A stretch of DNA of 64,000 nucleotides from Amycolatopsis orientalis DSM 40040 = KCTC 9412. Its GTDB lineage: Bacteria > Actinomycetota > Actinomycetes > Mycobacteriales > Pseudonocardiaceae. A model generated the notes under the pieces. It made no database searches, had not been told where the DNA came from, and was given only the letters and a program-made list of their open reading frames with translations. The stretch spans positions 124,001-188,000 of the forward strand of contig NZ_ASJB01000069.1 of assembly GCF_000478275.1 (NCBI RefSeq), read 5' to 3'. The translations under genes were made by a program, and so were the position numbers. Positions 9,127 to 16,469 of the stretch are shown here, one piece after another. The stretch's first letter is position 1. Every line of letters begins with the position of its first letter.

Positions 9127-9176
9127 CGCAAATGTGGCGAAGAAATCCTCGCCCCGTCCCGTAAGGCATCCACGTC

Positions 9177-10148
9177 ATGCTTCAAGATCTGCAAGCCCAG
9201 TTCCTCGGTAGCACCATCGGCGGACTGGTCGCCGGAAGCATCTACGCCCTCATCGCCCTCGGCTACACAATGGTCTACGGCGTGCTCCGGCTCATCAACT
9301 TCGCACATTCCGAGATCTTCATGATCGGGACGGTCACGTCCCTGTTCGTCCTCATCACCATCGCGGGTGGCACCGCCCCGATCACGCTCGGCGTGTTCGG
9401 GATGATCGCGGTACTGCTGCTGATCATCATCGCGTCGGCCGCCGTGTCCGGCGGTGCGGCGGTGCTGCTGGAGCAAGTGGCCTACCGGCCGCTCCGCAAG
9501 AAGGGCGCGACCCGGCTCGCCGCCCTGATCTCCGCCATCGGCGCCTCGCTGTTCCTCCAGGAGCTGTTCGGCCTCGAGATCATCGAATGGATCACCGACA
9601 AATCCGGCCGTGTGCAACAGAACGCGCCACGGTTCATCCCGCACGAGGAGCTTTTCCACATCGGCAACGGTGTCGTGCGCACGGACCACGTCTTCGTCGT
9701 CGTCGGCGCCGTGATCATGATGGTCGTCCTCGACCAGCTGGTCAGCCGCACCCGCATCGGCCGCGGTATCCGTGCCACCGCACAGGATCCCGAAGCCGCC
9801 GTGCTGATGGGCGTCAGCATCGACAAGATCGTGCGCCTCACGTTCCTGCTCGGTGGCGCGATGGCCGGTGTCGCGGCGGCGCTGTACGTCATGGAGTACG
9901 AGAACACCGATTACCGCATCGGCTTCCTCCTCGGTATCAAGGCGTTCACCGCGGCCGTGCTGGGAGGTATCGGCAACCTGCGCGGCGCTCTGCTCGGTGG
10001 CATCGTGCTCGGCCTGGTGGAGAACTGGAGTTCGATCTTCTTCGGTTCGGCTTGGAAGGACGTCACCGCCTTCGTGGTACTGGTGCTGGTCCTGATGTTC
10101 CGACCCACCGGCATCCTCGGTGAATCGCTGCAGCGGGCACGCGCATGA
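9177..10148 (+). CDS. livH: Branched-chain amino acid ABC transporter permease LivH
   Basis: 323 aa, about eight hydrophobic helices. It opens with the LivH signature GSIYALIALGYTMVYGVLRLINFAHSE (quoted in part as YALIALGYTMVYG and INFAHSE). The ATP-binding-protein contact loop near residue 205 includes RATAQDPEAAVLMGV. An N-terminal cytoplasmic tail is short. The stop overlaps the livM ATG (ATGA at 10145-10148). It forms the membrane channel with LivM. Confidence 0.95.
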   Translation: MLQDLQAQFLGSTIGGLVAGSIYALIALGYTMVYGVLRLINFAHSEIFMIGTVTSLFVLITIAGGTAPITLGVFGMIAVLLLIIIASAAVSGGAAVLLEQVAYRPLRKKGATRLAALISAIGASLFLQELFGLEIIEWITDKSGRVQQNAPRFIPHEELFHIGNGVVRTDHVFVVVGAVIMMVVLDQLVSRTRIGRGIRATAQDPEAAVLMGVSIDKIVRLTFLLGGAMAGVAAALYVMEYENTDYRIGFLLGIKAFTAAVLGGIGNLRGALLGGIVLGLVENWSSIFFGSAWKDVTAFVVLVLVLMFRPTGILGESLQRARA

Positions 10149-11284
10149 AGGGCAACGAAGAAGTGGCTGAAAAGTCCCCAGAGAACGGCAAGGCCGGACG
10201 CGCCGGCTTTCACCCCGTGGACGGCATGCGGGATTGGTGGGCACGCGCCCCGCATTGGCAACGTTATGGCGTGTACCTCGCTCTGATCATCGGCGCGCTG
10301 ATCCTTCCCGCGCCCGCGATCGGCTCGTTCATGTCCCCGGAATCGGACTGGACCACGGTCCTGATCTTCCCGGTCGGGGTGTACATCCTGCTGGCGATCG
10401 GCCTGAACATCGTCGTCGGTCACGCGGGCATGCTCGACCTCGGGTTCGTCGCGTTCTTCGCGATCGGTGCCTACACGCTCGCCGTGATGGGCACCCAGCA
10501 CGGCTGGGGATTCTGGGGCACGCTCGTGCTCGGCATCTTCCTGGCGGCGATGTCGGGGGTGATCCTCGGCGCTCCGACGCTCCGGCTTCGCGGTGACTAT
10601 CTGGCCATCGTGACCCTCGGCTTCGGTGAGATCGTCCGGATCACCGCGACGAACACCGACGCCATCGGCGGCGCCCGCGGTATCACCAACATCCCGCACC
10701 CGGAACCCATGTTCGGGACCGAGTTCCTGCTCGACCCGGCGCCGTACTACTACCTGATCGTCGCGGCGATCGTGATCGCGATCGTCTTCTCGGTGCGGCT
10801 GCACAAGAGCCGGGTCGGCCGGGCGTGGGCGGCCATCCGCGAGGACGAGGACGCCGCCGAGCTGATGGGCGTCCCGACGTTCAAGTTCAAGCTGCTGGCG
10901 TTCGCCATCGGCGCCATGCTCGGCGGTATGGCCGGTGTGGTCTACGCGAGCAAGGCCGTCTTCATCGAGCCGAACAACTTCCCGTTCATCCTGTCCGCGA
11001 CCATCCTCGCGGCCGTGGTGCTCGGTGGTGCGGGCAACCTGCCCGGTGTCATGCTCGGCGCGTTCCTGGTCGCCTGGCTTCCGGAGCGGTTCCGGTTCCT
11101 GTCCGAATACCGCATCCTGATCTTCGGTGGTGTGCTGGTGCTGATGATGGCGCTGCGACCGGAGGGCCTGCTGCCGTCGCGGCAGCGGAAGGCGGAACTA
11201 CACGAAGGAACGGGCGGGATGGGTGCCATGGGCGCCGAGGTCGCGGGTCCGGATTCCGAGGCTTCGGCGGAGGTGACGAAATGA
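10145..11284 (+). CDS. livM: Branched-chain amino acid ABC transporter permease LivM
   Basis: 379 aa with a ~55-residue hydrophilic N-terminus followed by about nine membrane segments. Family motifs are GLNIVVGHAGMLDLGFVAFF and the coupling loop AIREDEDAAELMGV. The C-terminal ~35 residues are polar, Gly/Ala-rich and probably cytoplasmic. It partners LivH in the transmembrane channel. Both ends are translationally coupled: ATGA overlaps with livH and livG. Confidence 0.95.
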   Translation: MKGNEEVAEKSPENGKAGRAGFHPVDGMRDWWARAPHWQRYGVYLALIIGALILPAPAIGSFMSPESDWTTVLIFPVGVYILLAIGLNIVVGHAGMLDLGFVAFFAIGAYTLAVMGTQHGWGFWGTLVLGIFLAAMSGVILGAPTLRLRGDYLAIVTLGFGEIVRITATNTDAIGGARGITNIPHPEPMFGTEFLLDPAPYYYLIVAAIVIAIVFSVRLHKSRVGRAWAAIREDEDAAELMGVPTFKFKLLAFAIGAMLGGMAGVVYASKAVFIEPNNFPFILSATILAAVVLGGAGNLPGVMLGAFLVAWLPERFRFLSEYRILIFGGVLVLMMALRPEGLLPSRQRKAELHEGTGGMGAMGAEVAGPDSEASAEVTK

Positions 11285-12054
11285 GCGCACTGCTCGAATT
11301 CGACAACGTGACGATGCGCTTCGGCGGCGTCACGGCCTTGAAGGAAGTCGACCTCACCATCAACCAGGGTGAGATCTTCGCCCTGATCGGCCCGAACGGC
11401 GCGGGCAAGACCACGGTCTTCAACGTGGTCACCGGTGTCTACCGGCCGACCGAAGGCCAGGTGCGCTTCGGCGACACCCGGGTCGACGGGATGAAGCGGT
11501 TCAAGATCAACCAGGCCGGGATCGCCCGTACGTTCCAGAACATCCGGCTGTTCCACAACATGTCGGCGCTCGAGAACGTGATGGTCGGTGCGGACTCGCA
11601 CCACAAGACCGGCGCGATCTCGGCGACGCTGGGCCTGCCCGTGCACCGCAAGGAAGAGAAGCGGGGCCGCGAGCTGGCGAGGGATCTGCTGGACTTCGTC
11701 GGCATCGGCCGGGTCGAGCACAACACCGCGAAGAACCTCTCCTACGGCGACCAGCGCCGTCTGGAGATCGCGCGTGCGCTCGCCACCGACCCGAAGCTGC
11801 TGCTGCTCGACGAGCCCGCCGCCGGCATGAACCCGGCGGAGAAGAACTCGCTGCAGCAACTGATCCGCAAGATCCGTGACGACGGCCGCACCGTGCTGCT
11901 CATCGAGCACGACATGGGCCTGGTCATGCAGATCGCCGACCGGCTGGCCGTGCTCGACTTCGGCCAGAAGATCGCAGAAGGGCTCCCCCACGAGGTGCAG
12001 AACAACCAAAAGGTGATCGAGGCTTACCTGGGGGTGGCGGAAGATGCTTCTTGA
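11281..12054 (+). CDS. livG: Branched-chain amino acid ABC transporter ATP-binding protein LivG
   Basis: 257 aa. The start is the ATG at 11281 inside the livM stop; an upstream in-frame extension overlaps livM and is not coding here. It has Walker A GPNGAGKTT, the ABC signature NLSYGDQRR (the LivG form), Walker B LLLLDEPAAGMNP and the switch His in LIEHDMG. The C-terminal tail EAYLG is typical. It is one of two ATPases energising the transporter. Confidence 0.95.
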   Translation: MSALLEFDNVTMRFGGVTALKEVDLTINQGEIFALIGPNGAGKTTVFNVVTGVYRPTEGQVRFGDTRVDGMKRFKINQAGIARTFQNIRLFHNMSALENVMVGADSHHKTGAISATLGLPVHRKEEKRGRELARDLLDFVGIGRVEHNTAKNLSYGDQRRLEIARALATDPKLLLLDEPAAGMNPAEKNSLQQLIRKIRDDGRTVLLIEHDMGLVMQIADRLAVLDFGQKIAEGLPHEVQNNQKVIEAYLGVAEDAS

Positions 12055-12757
12055 GGTTCAGGACATCAACGTCCACTACGGGAAGATCGCCGCGCTCAAG
12101 GGTATGACCATCGAGGTCGACGAAGGCGAGATCGTTTCGCTCATCGGGGCCAACGGCGCCGGCAAGACCACGACGCTGAAGACGATCTCGGGCCTGCGTC
12201 CGCTGACCAGCGGCCGGATCCTCTTCGACGGCAAGGACATCTCGAAGACACCCGGCCACAAACGGGTCGAGCTCGGGATCGGCCAGTCACCGGAAGGCCG
12301 GGGCGTGTTCCCCGGGATGACGGTGCAGGAGAACCTCCTGATGGGTGCCTACACCCGCAAGGACGACCTGAAGGCCGACCTCGACGAGGTCTACGAGCTG
12401 TTCCCGCGGCTGAACGAACGCAAGACCCAGTTCGGCGGCACGATGTCCGGTGGCGAGCAGCAGATGATCGCCATCGGCCGCGCGCTGATGACCAAACCCA
12501 AGGTGCTGCTGCTCGACGAGCCGTCCATGGGCCTGGCGCCGATGCTGATCGCGCAGATCTTCGACATCATCCGCGAGATCAACAAGCGCGGGACCACGGT
12601 CCTGCTGGTGGAGCAGAACGCGCAGCAGGCGCTGAAGCTCTCCGACCGCGCGTACGTGCTGGAGACCGGTCAAGTGGTCAAGAGCGCCCGCGGTGCCGAG
12701 CTGCTGGACGACCCGCAGGTGCGGGCCGCCTACCTCGGTGGCGACCTGGGCGTCTGA
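12044..12757 (+). CDS. livF: Branched-chain amino acid ABC transporter ATP-binding protein LivF
   Basis: 237 aa, starting inside the last 11 bp of livG. It has Walker A GANGAGKTT, the LivF-type signature MSGGEQQMIAIGRALM, Walker B LLLDEPSMGLAP and switch LLVEQNAQQAL. It is the last gene of the operon; a strong bidirectional hairpin follows 9 bp after the stop. Confidence 0.95.
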   Translation: MLLEVQDINVHYGKIAALKGMTIEVDEGEIVSLIGANGAGKTTTLKTISGLRPLTSGRILFDGKDISKTPGHKRVELGIGQSPEGRGVFPGMTVQENLLMGAYTRKDDLKADLDEVYELFPRLNERKTQFGGTMSGGEQQMIAIGRALMTKPKVLLLDEPSMGLAPMLIAQIFDIIREINKRGTTVLLVEQNAQQALKLSDRAYVLETGQVVKSARGAELLDDPQVRAAYLGGDLGV

Positions 12758-12765
12758 CGCCTTTC

Positions 12766-12803
12766 GAAAAGGGCCCCGTCGCTTTCGCGGCGGGGCCCTT
12801 TTC
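12766..12803. terminator. Strong hairpin terminator between livF and the convergent lipoprotein gene
   Basis: 13-bp perfect stem GAAAAGGGCCCCG / CGGGGCCCTTTTC with a 12-nt loop. It ends in TTTT on the plus strand and AAAAG on the other, so it can terminate transcription from both sides. The stop codon of the minus-strand lipoprotein gene lies at its edge. Confidence 0.9.
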
Positions 12804-13335
12804 AGGCCAGTTTGATGTCGGTGCCGTTGAGGTTCTTCATGTCCGTCAGCGTCGGACCGCCGAAAGCCCGCAGCACCACAGGTTTCGCCTCCTTCGGGAG
12901 GTCGAAGTAGAGGTCGAACTCGACCCGTACCCCGCGCCCCAGCTCGAACTTGTCCGGCTGGCGCTTGATCGTCATGGCCTGGTTGTCGACCGCGATCACC
13001 GCACCGGAATCGGTGACGAGTTGCTGGCGCCGCGTGTCGAAGAGGATCCCGGAGAGGCCCTTTCCCGTCACCACCAGCCGGAGCCGGACGAACTGTCCCT
13101 TCGCCTCGAATTCGGCGTGGCTGCCGGTGAGGCTGGGCAGTCCGGCGGCCAGCCCGATGAGGGAGAACTCGGTCTCCCCGTTGAGCGCCGGCGGCAGGTG
13201 CAACGCGATCTCGTCCGGCCGGACCTCACGCGCGGGCAGGTCGTACACGGGTTTGGCGGGCGGCGGTTCCTGCCCGGCCGAGCACCCCGCGAGCAGGGCC
13301 AGGATCGAAGCCGTCGCGGTCAGGCACCTTCTCAT
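12802..13335 (-). CDS. Lipoprotein with DUF4352-like immunoglobulin-type domain
   Basis: 177 aa from the ATG at 13335. The signal peptide ends in the lipobox LLAGC, with Cys at about residue 18. The domain from about residue 60 resembles DUF4352/telokin-like lipoproteins: alternating beta strands with FVRLRLVVTGKG, an FDTRRQQLVTDSG-type segment, then GRGVRVEFDLYFDLP. The function is unknown; related domains are extracytoplasmic and often sit near signalling genes. The ATG overlaps the stop of the GHKL ATPase gene (13332-13335), so the two are expressed together. Confidence 0.75.
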   Translation of the reverse strand: MRRCLTATASILALLAGCSAGQEPPPAKPVYDLPAREVRPDEIALHLPPALNGETEFSLIGLAAGLPSLTGSHAEFEAKGQFVRLRLVVTGKGLSGILFDTRRQQLVTDSGAVIAVDNQAMTIKRQPDKFELGRGVRVEFDLYFDLPKEAKPVVLRAFGGPTLTDMKNLNGTDIKLA

Positions 13336-13925
13336 CGGACGACCTCCACACTCAAGTACGGCCACCCGTCGACATCCGGCAGCCGAACAGGGCCTACTTC
13401 CGCGCCCGGGGAGAAGTGCACCGTCGTTCCCGTCGTACCGTCGTCGGCGATCGGCGTCAGATCGGTGACCGGGACGCCGCGTTCGTAACGCTGGGTCCAA
13501 GAGCCGTTGTGACGCCGGTTGGTGTGCACGAGCCAGTCGCTCAGGCCCGCCACGACCGACACCCCGCGACGCGGATGACCGTCCGGAAGCCATTGTTTTC
13601 CCGGGAAATCGAAGAAGCGCAGATCCTTGGTCGACATGACCGGTTTCTTCACGAAGCCGCCATGCCCGTCCGCGCGGGTGTCGGTGCCCCGCCCGTCGTC
13701 CGCCACCGAGACCGAGCCGTCGGGGTGGACCGTGACGACGGCCTTCCCGTGGCCGGTGCTTTCGGCTTCCTCCGCCGCGTAGGCGAGCACTTCGAGGATC
13801 AGGTGCGCGACTCCGCCGGGGGCCAACTCCCCGGGGTTCCGGCGGACATACCTCAGATGCCCGGCGTCCACGGACCCGGCCCAGTCGTGCGTGGTGGTGC
13901 GCCATCGGGCTTCTCCGTCAGTCAC
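13332..13925 (-). CDS. Stand-alone GHKL (gyrase B/Hsp90-like) ATPase domain protein
   Basis: 197 aa. It shows the Bergerat ATP-binding fold in GyrB-like order: N-box helix with HLILEVLAYAAEE (about residues 41-53), the G1 box SVADDGRGTDTR (about 73-84), then a lid region and a second segment GVSVVAGLSDWLVHTNRR resembling GyrB. The protein ends where GyrB's transducer domain would continue, so it is not a topoisomerase subunit. The coupled lipoprotein gene and the divergent LysR 32 bp away give no function. Residue assignments are by eye. Confidence 0.65.
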   Translation of the reverse strand: MTDGEARWRTTTHDWAGSVDAGHLRYVRRNPGELAPGGVAHLILEVLAYAAEEAESTGHGKAVVTVHPDGSVSVADDGRGTDTRADGHGGFVKKPVMSTKDLRFFDFPGKQWLPDGHPRRGVSVVAGLSDWLVHTNRRHNGSWTQRYERGVPVTDLTPIADDGTTGTTVHFSPGAEVGPVRLPDVDGWPYLSVEVVR

Positions 13926-13957
13926 TCCGCCATTCTCCTACGGGTTAGTGTGCGGCT

Positions 13958-14782
13958 GTGGAGTTACGACGTCTTCGATATCTGTGCGCCGTGGCGGACG
14001 AAGGGCATCTCACCCGCGCGGCGGAGCGTCTCGGCCTCCGCGCGTCGTCGCTCAGCCAGCAGATCATCGCGCTGGAACGGGAACTGGACGCGACCTTGTT
14101 CGTCCGGACCCAGTCGGGGATGACGCCCACCGCCGCCGCCCTGGCGCTGCTCCCCCACGCCCGGCGGATACTGGAGGAGGCCGAACTCGGCGCACGGGCC
14201 GTCCGCGACACCACCATGGGCCGGCCGCTCCGCGTCGGCGTGACGCCGGGTGCGCCACCTGCCGTCCTGTCGACCTTGTACGCCGAAGCGGCGGAGATCG
14301 ACGACCTGTCCGCCGCGCGGCAGCTCGACCTCCTCCGCCGCGGCGCGCTCGACGCCGGACTGCTCGCCTTGCCGGAGGACGTGGACGGCCTGCGCGTCGC
14401 TGTCGTGAGCGAGAGGCCGTTGGGTGTGCTCGTCTCCGACGCCCACTCCCTGGCCCGGCTCGACGAAGTGGGATGGGACGATCTCACCGGCCTGGACCTC
14501 CTTCTGTACGAAAGAAAGCTGGCTCCCGGCTACCACGACAGGCTGCTCGCGGACTGCGCGGCGGCGGGCTGGCGGCCGGCTCACGTCCGCGCCGGACCGC
14601 CTCGGCGGTCGCTGTTCGTCGCCGAACTGCGGCACGGTGGCGACGTCGTCGCCTTGCGTCCCCGAGAGGAACCGGCCGAAGGTCTGCGCTGGTTGCCGCT
14701 GCGGGAGGCCCCGGTCGTCCGGCACGCCCTCGTGTGGGACCCGGCGCACGAGTCTTCGGAGCGGATCGCGGCGCTGGTATGA
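13958..14782 (+). CDS. LysR-family transcriptional regulator
   Basis: 274 aa from GTG. The N-terminal HTH MELRRLRYLCAVADEGHLTR continues AAERLGLRASSLSQQIIALE. The effector domain is somewhat short (family usually about 300 aa). It is divergent from the GHKL/lipoprotein pair with only 32 bp between starts, so a shared operator is likely and that pair is its best candidate target. Confidence 0.88.
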   Translation: MELRRLRYLCAVADEGHLTRAAERLGLRASSLSQQIIALERELDATLFVRTQSGMTPTAAALALLPHARRILEEAELGARAVRDTTMGRPLRVGVTPGAPPAVLSTLYAEAAEIDDLSAARQLDLLRRGALDAGLLALPEDVDGLRVAVVSERPLGVLVSDAHSLARLDEVGWDDLTGLDLLLYERKLAPGYHDRLLADCAAAGWRPAHVRAGPPRRSLFVAELRHGGDVVALRPREEPAEGLRWLPLREAPVVRHALVWDPAHESSERIAALV

Positions 14783-14923
14783 CGGCGCCCACAGCGGATC
14801 TTCGCGCCGTCCGCCCGACCTCTGCTCTTCGGTCCTCCCGGACGGCCGTACGGATCCGCCTCGTGGACGGGACCCCGCGTTCCGCGATTACCTCACGGTG
14901 ATCGAGAACGAAGGAGAATCGTC

Positions 14924-15220
14924 ATGCGACAGTGGGGTTTCGTGTACTTGGCCGAGGGCTGCGACCCGGCGCGGGACGTGTCCCGTGTGGACACTGGGCG
15001 GTGCCTGACGGTGCTGATCGGGGTCGGCCGCGTGGACCAGGTCGTCGCCGCGGCCCGGCGGTTGGTCGATGAAGGGGCACAGCTGATCGAGTTGTGCGGC
15101 GCGTTCGGTCCCGTGTGGACGGCCCGGGTGATCGACGCGGTGGGAAGCGAGGTCCCGGTCGGAAGCGTCATGTACGGCGCCGAAGCCACAAAACAGCTTC
15201 ACGACCTGTTCGGGGCCTAG
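14924..15220 (+). CDS. DUF6506 family protein
   Basis: 98 aa with GAAGGAGAA 5-8 nt before the ATG. It is a small soluble alpha/beta protein (QWGFVYLAEGCDPARD at the start; GAQLIELCGAFGP in the middle) matching the DUF6506 pattern as I recall it. Function unknown. Its stop TAG overlaps the stop of the convergent MarR gene by 4 bp (CTAG). Confidence 0.7.
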   Translation: MRQWGFVYLAEGCDPARDVSRVDTGRCLTVLIGVGRVDQVVAAARRLVDEGAQLIELCGAFGPVWTARVIDAVGSEVPVGSVMYGAEATKQLHDLFGA

Positions 15221-15696
15221 CAGTCGTCGATGTGCACGGATTCGACACAAGCGGCGACCTCGGCGTGTCCCGCCGCCTGGAACAGCAGGTTGTACAGCGT
15301 TTCGCGCTGATCCTTGTCGAGCCCGCCGAGCACTTCGTCCTCGACTCCGGCGAGGGCGAACTCGGCCTTGACGAGCTGCTTCATCCCGACGTCGGTGAGT
15401 TCGACGATATGCCGCCGCCGGTCCTCCGGTGACCTCCTGCGTTCGACGAGGTTCGCGGATTCGAGATCGTTCAGCAGCCCGACGACGTTCGTGCCGTCCA
15501 TCTCCAGCGTTTTCGCGAGGTCCTGCTGCGAACAGCCGCCGAGGTCGCGCAGCACGGTGAGCGCGACCAGATGCCGGGGGCGCAGGCCGAGCGGGGCCAG
15601 GACGGACTCGCTGCGCAGCCGGATGCGGCGGGTGACGTGGTCGAGGAGCGCGCCGCAGCGGTGCGGGGGCTGGTTCACGACCGGGAGTTCGGGCAC
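15217..15696 (-). CDS. MarR-family transcriptional regulator
   Basis: 159 aa. The winged HTH carries GCSQQDLAKTLEMDGTNVVG and the wing RRRSPEDRRRHIVELT, the diagnostic MarR basic loop. It is divergent from the azoreductase gene, with 82 bp between starts containing two operator-like dyads. By analogy with quinone/azo-compound-sensing MarR repressors it probably represses itself and the azoreductase. Cys residues near the N-terminus (RCGALLD) and C-terminus (AACVES, DDC) could serve redox sensing; this is inference. Confidence 0.9.
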   Translation of the reverse strand: MPELPVVNQPPHRCGALLDHVTRRIRLRSESVLAPLGLRPRHLVALTVLRDLGGCSQQDLAKTLEMDGTNVVGLLNDLESANLVERRRSPEDRRRHIVELTDVGMKQLVKAEFALAGVEDEVLGGLDKDQRETLYNLLFQAAGHAEVAACVESVHIDDC

Positions 15697-15740
15697 TCGT
15701 CGAGTGTACGTCCCGCATGATGGTCGCTACAGCATCAATG

Positions 15741-15773
15741 GTTTGCGTTACACAAACTATCTGTGCAAGATAG
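15741..15773. promoter_or_regulatory. Putative MarR operator in the marR/azoreductase gap
   Basis: Two overlapping-scale dyads: GTTTG-N7-CAAAC (15741-15757) and CTATCT-GTGCA-AGATAG (15757-15773), ending 5 bp before the azoreductase ATG. Binding here would block both promoters. This AT-rich patch stands out from the GC-rich surroundings. Confidence 0.55.
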
Positions 15774-15778
15774 TAGGC

Positions 15779-16420
15779 ATGACGAACCTGCTGCACATCG
15801 ACTCCAGCATCACGGGCGAGCACTCGACCAGCCGTCGCCTCACCGCGCGGGCGGCCGCGGCCTGGCGCGCCGCGCATCCGGAAGGCACCGTCACCTACCG
15901 CGACCTGGGCGCCGACCCGCTGCCGCATCTGGACGCGGTCGCCAACGCGGCCAAGATGACCCCGCCGGAGCAGCACACCCCGGAGCAGGCCGCGGCCTGG
16001 CGGCTCATCAAGGAGCTCGTCGACGAGGTGAAGGCGGCCGACACGATCCTGCTGGGCCTGCCGCTGTACAACTTCGGCCCGCCGAGCACGGTCAAGGCCT
16101 GGGTCGACCACCTGATCGCGCCCGGGCTGTCGCTCGACGCCGAGACCAGGGAAGGCCTGCTCGGCGGCCGTGACTTCATCGTCGTGACCGCACGCGGCGG
16201 CGGCTACGGCGAAGGCACCCCGCGCGAGGGCTGGGACCACGCACAGGCGTGGATCCCGCACGGTATCTCGCTGACCGGCCTCGAGCCGCGGTTCGTCACC
16301 GCCGAGCTGACCCTGGCGAAGGTCAACCCGGCGATGGCGGACCTCATCCCGCTGGCCGAGGCCAGCCAGGCCGAGGCCGAACGGGCCATCGACGCGCTGT
16401 GGACGCCCGTCGCGGCTTGA
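15779..16420 (+). CDS. azoR: FMN-dependent NADH-azoreductase
   Basis: 213 aa from the ATG at 15779; upstream in-frame codons overlap the MarR gene and are not used. Flavodoxin-like fold: LLHIDSSITGEHSTSRRLT forms the FMN phosphate-binding loop, LLGLPLYNFGPPSTVKAWVD is the flavin/NAD(P)H region and TARGGGYGEGTP the second flavin loop. These match AzoR. The enzyme reduces azo dyes and quinones, probably for detoxification, under control of the divergent MarR. A 44-nt palindrome follows directly after the stop. Confidence 0.92.
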   Translation: MTNLLHIDSSITGEHSTSRRLTARAAAAWRAAHPEGTVTYRDLGADPLPHLDAVANAAKMTPPEQHTPEQAAAWRLIKELVDEVKAADTILLGLPLYNFGPPSTVKAWVDHLIAPGLSLDAETREGLLGGRDFIVVTARGGGYGEGTPREGWDHAQAWIPHGISLTGLEPRFVTAELTLAKVNPAMADLIPLAEASQAEAERAIDALWTPVAA

Positions 16421-16421
16421 C

Positions 16422-16465
16422 TCGTGAGTGGTAATGACGGTTAGAACCGTCATTACCACTCACGA
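16422..16465. repeat. 44-nt palindromic repeat, copy 2 (perfect)
   Basis: Perfect 20-bp stem with TAGA loop, starting 1 bp after the azoreductase stop and 4 bp before the convergent GH31 stop. It is identical to the copy at 59932. A position between two convergent stops fits a bidirectional terminator. Confidence 0.92.
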
Positions 16466-16469
16466 GGAC

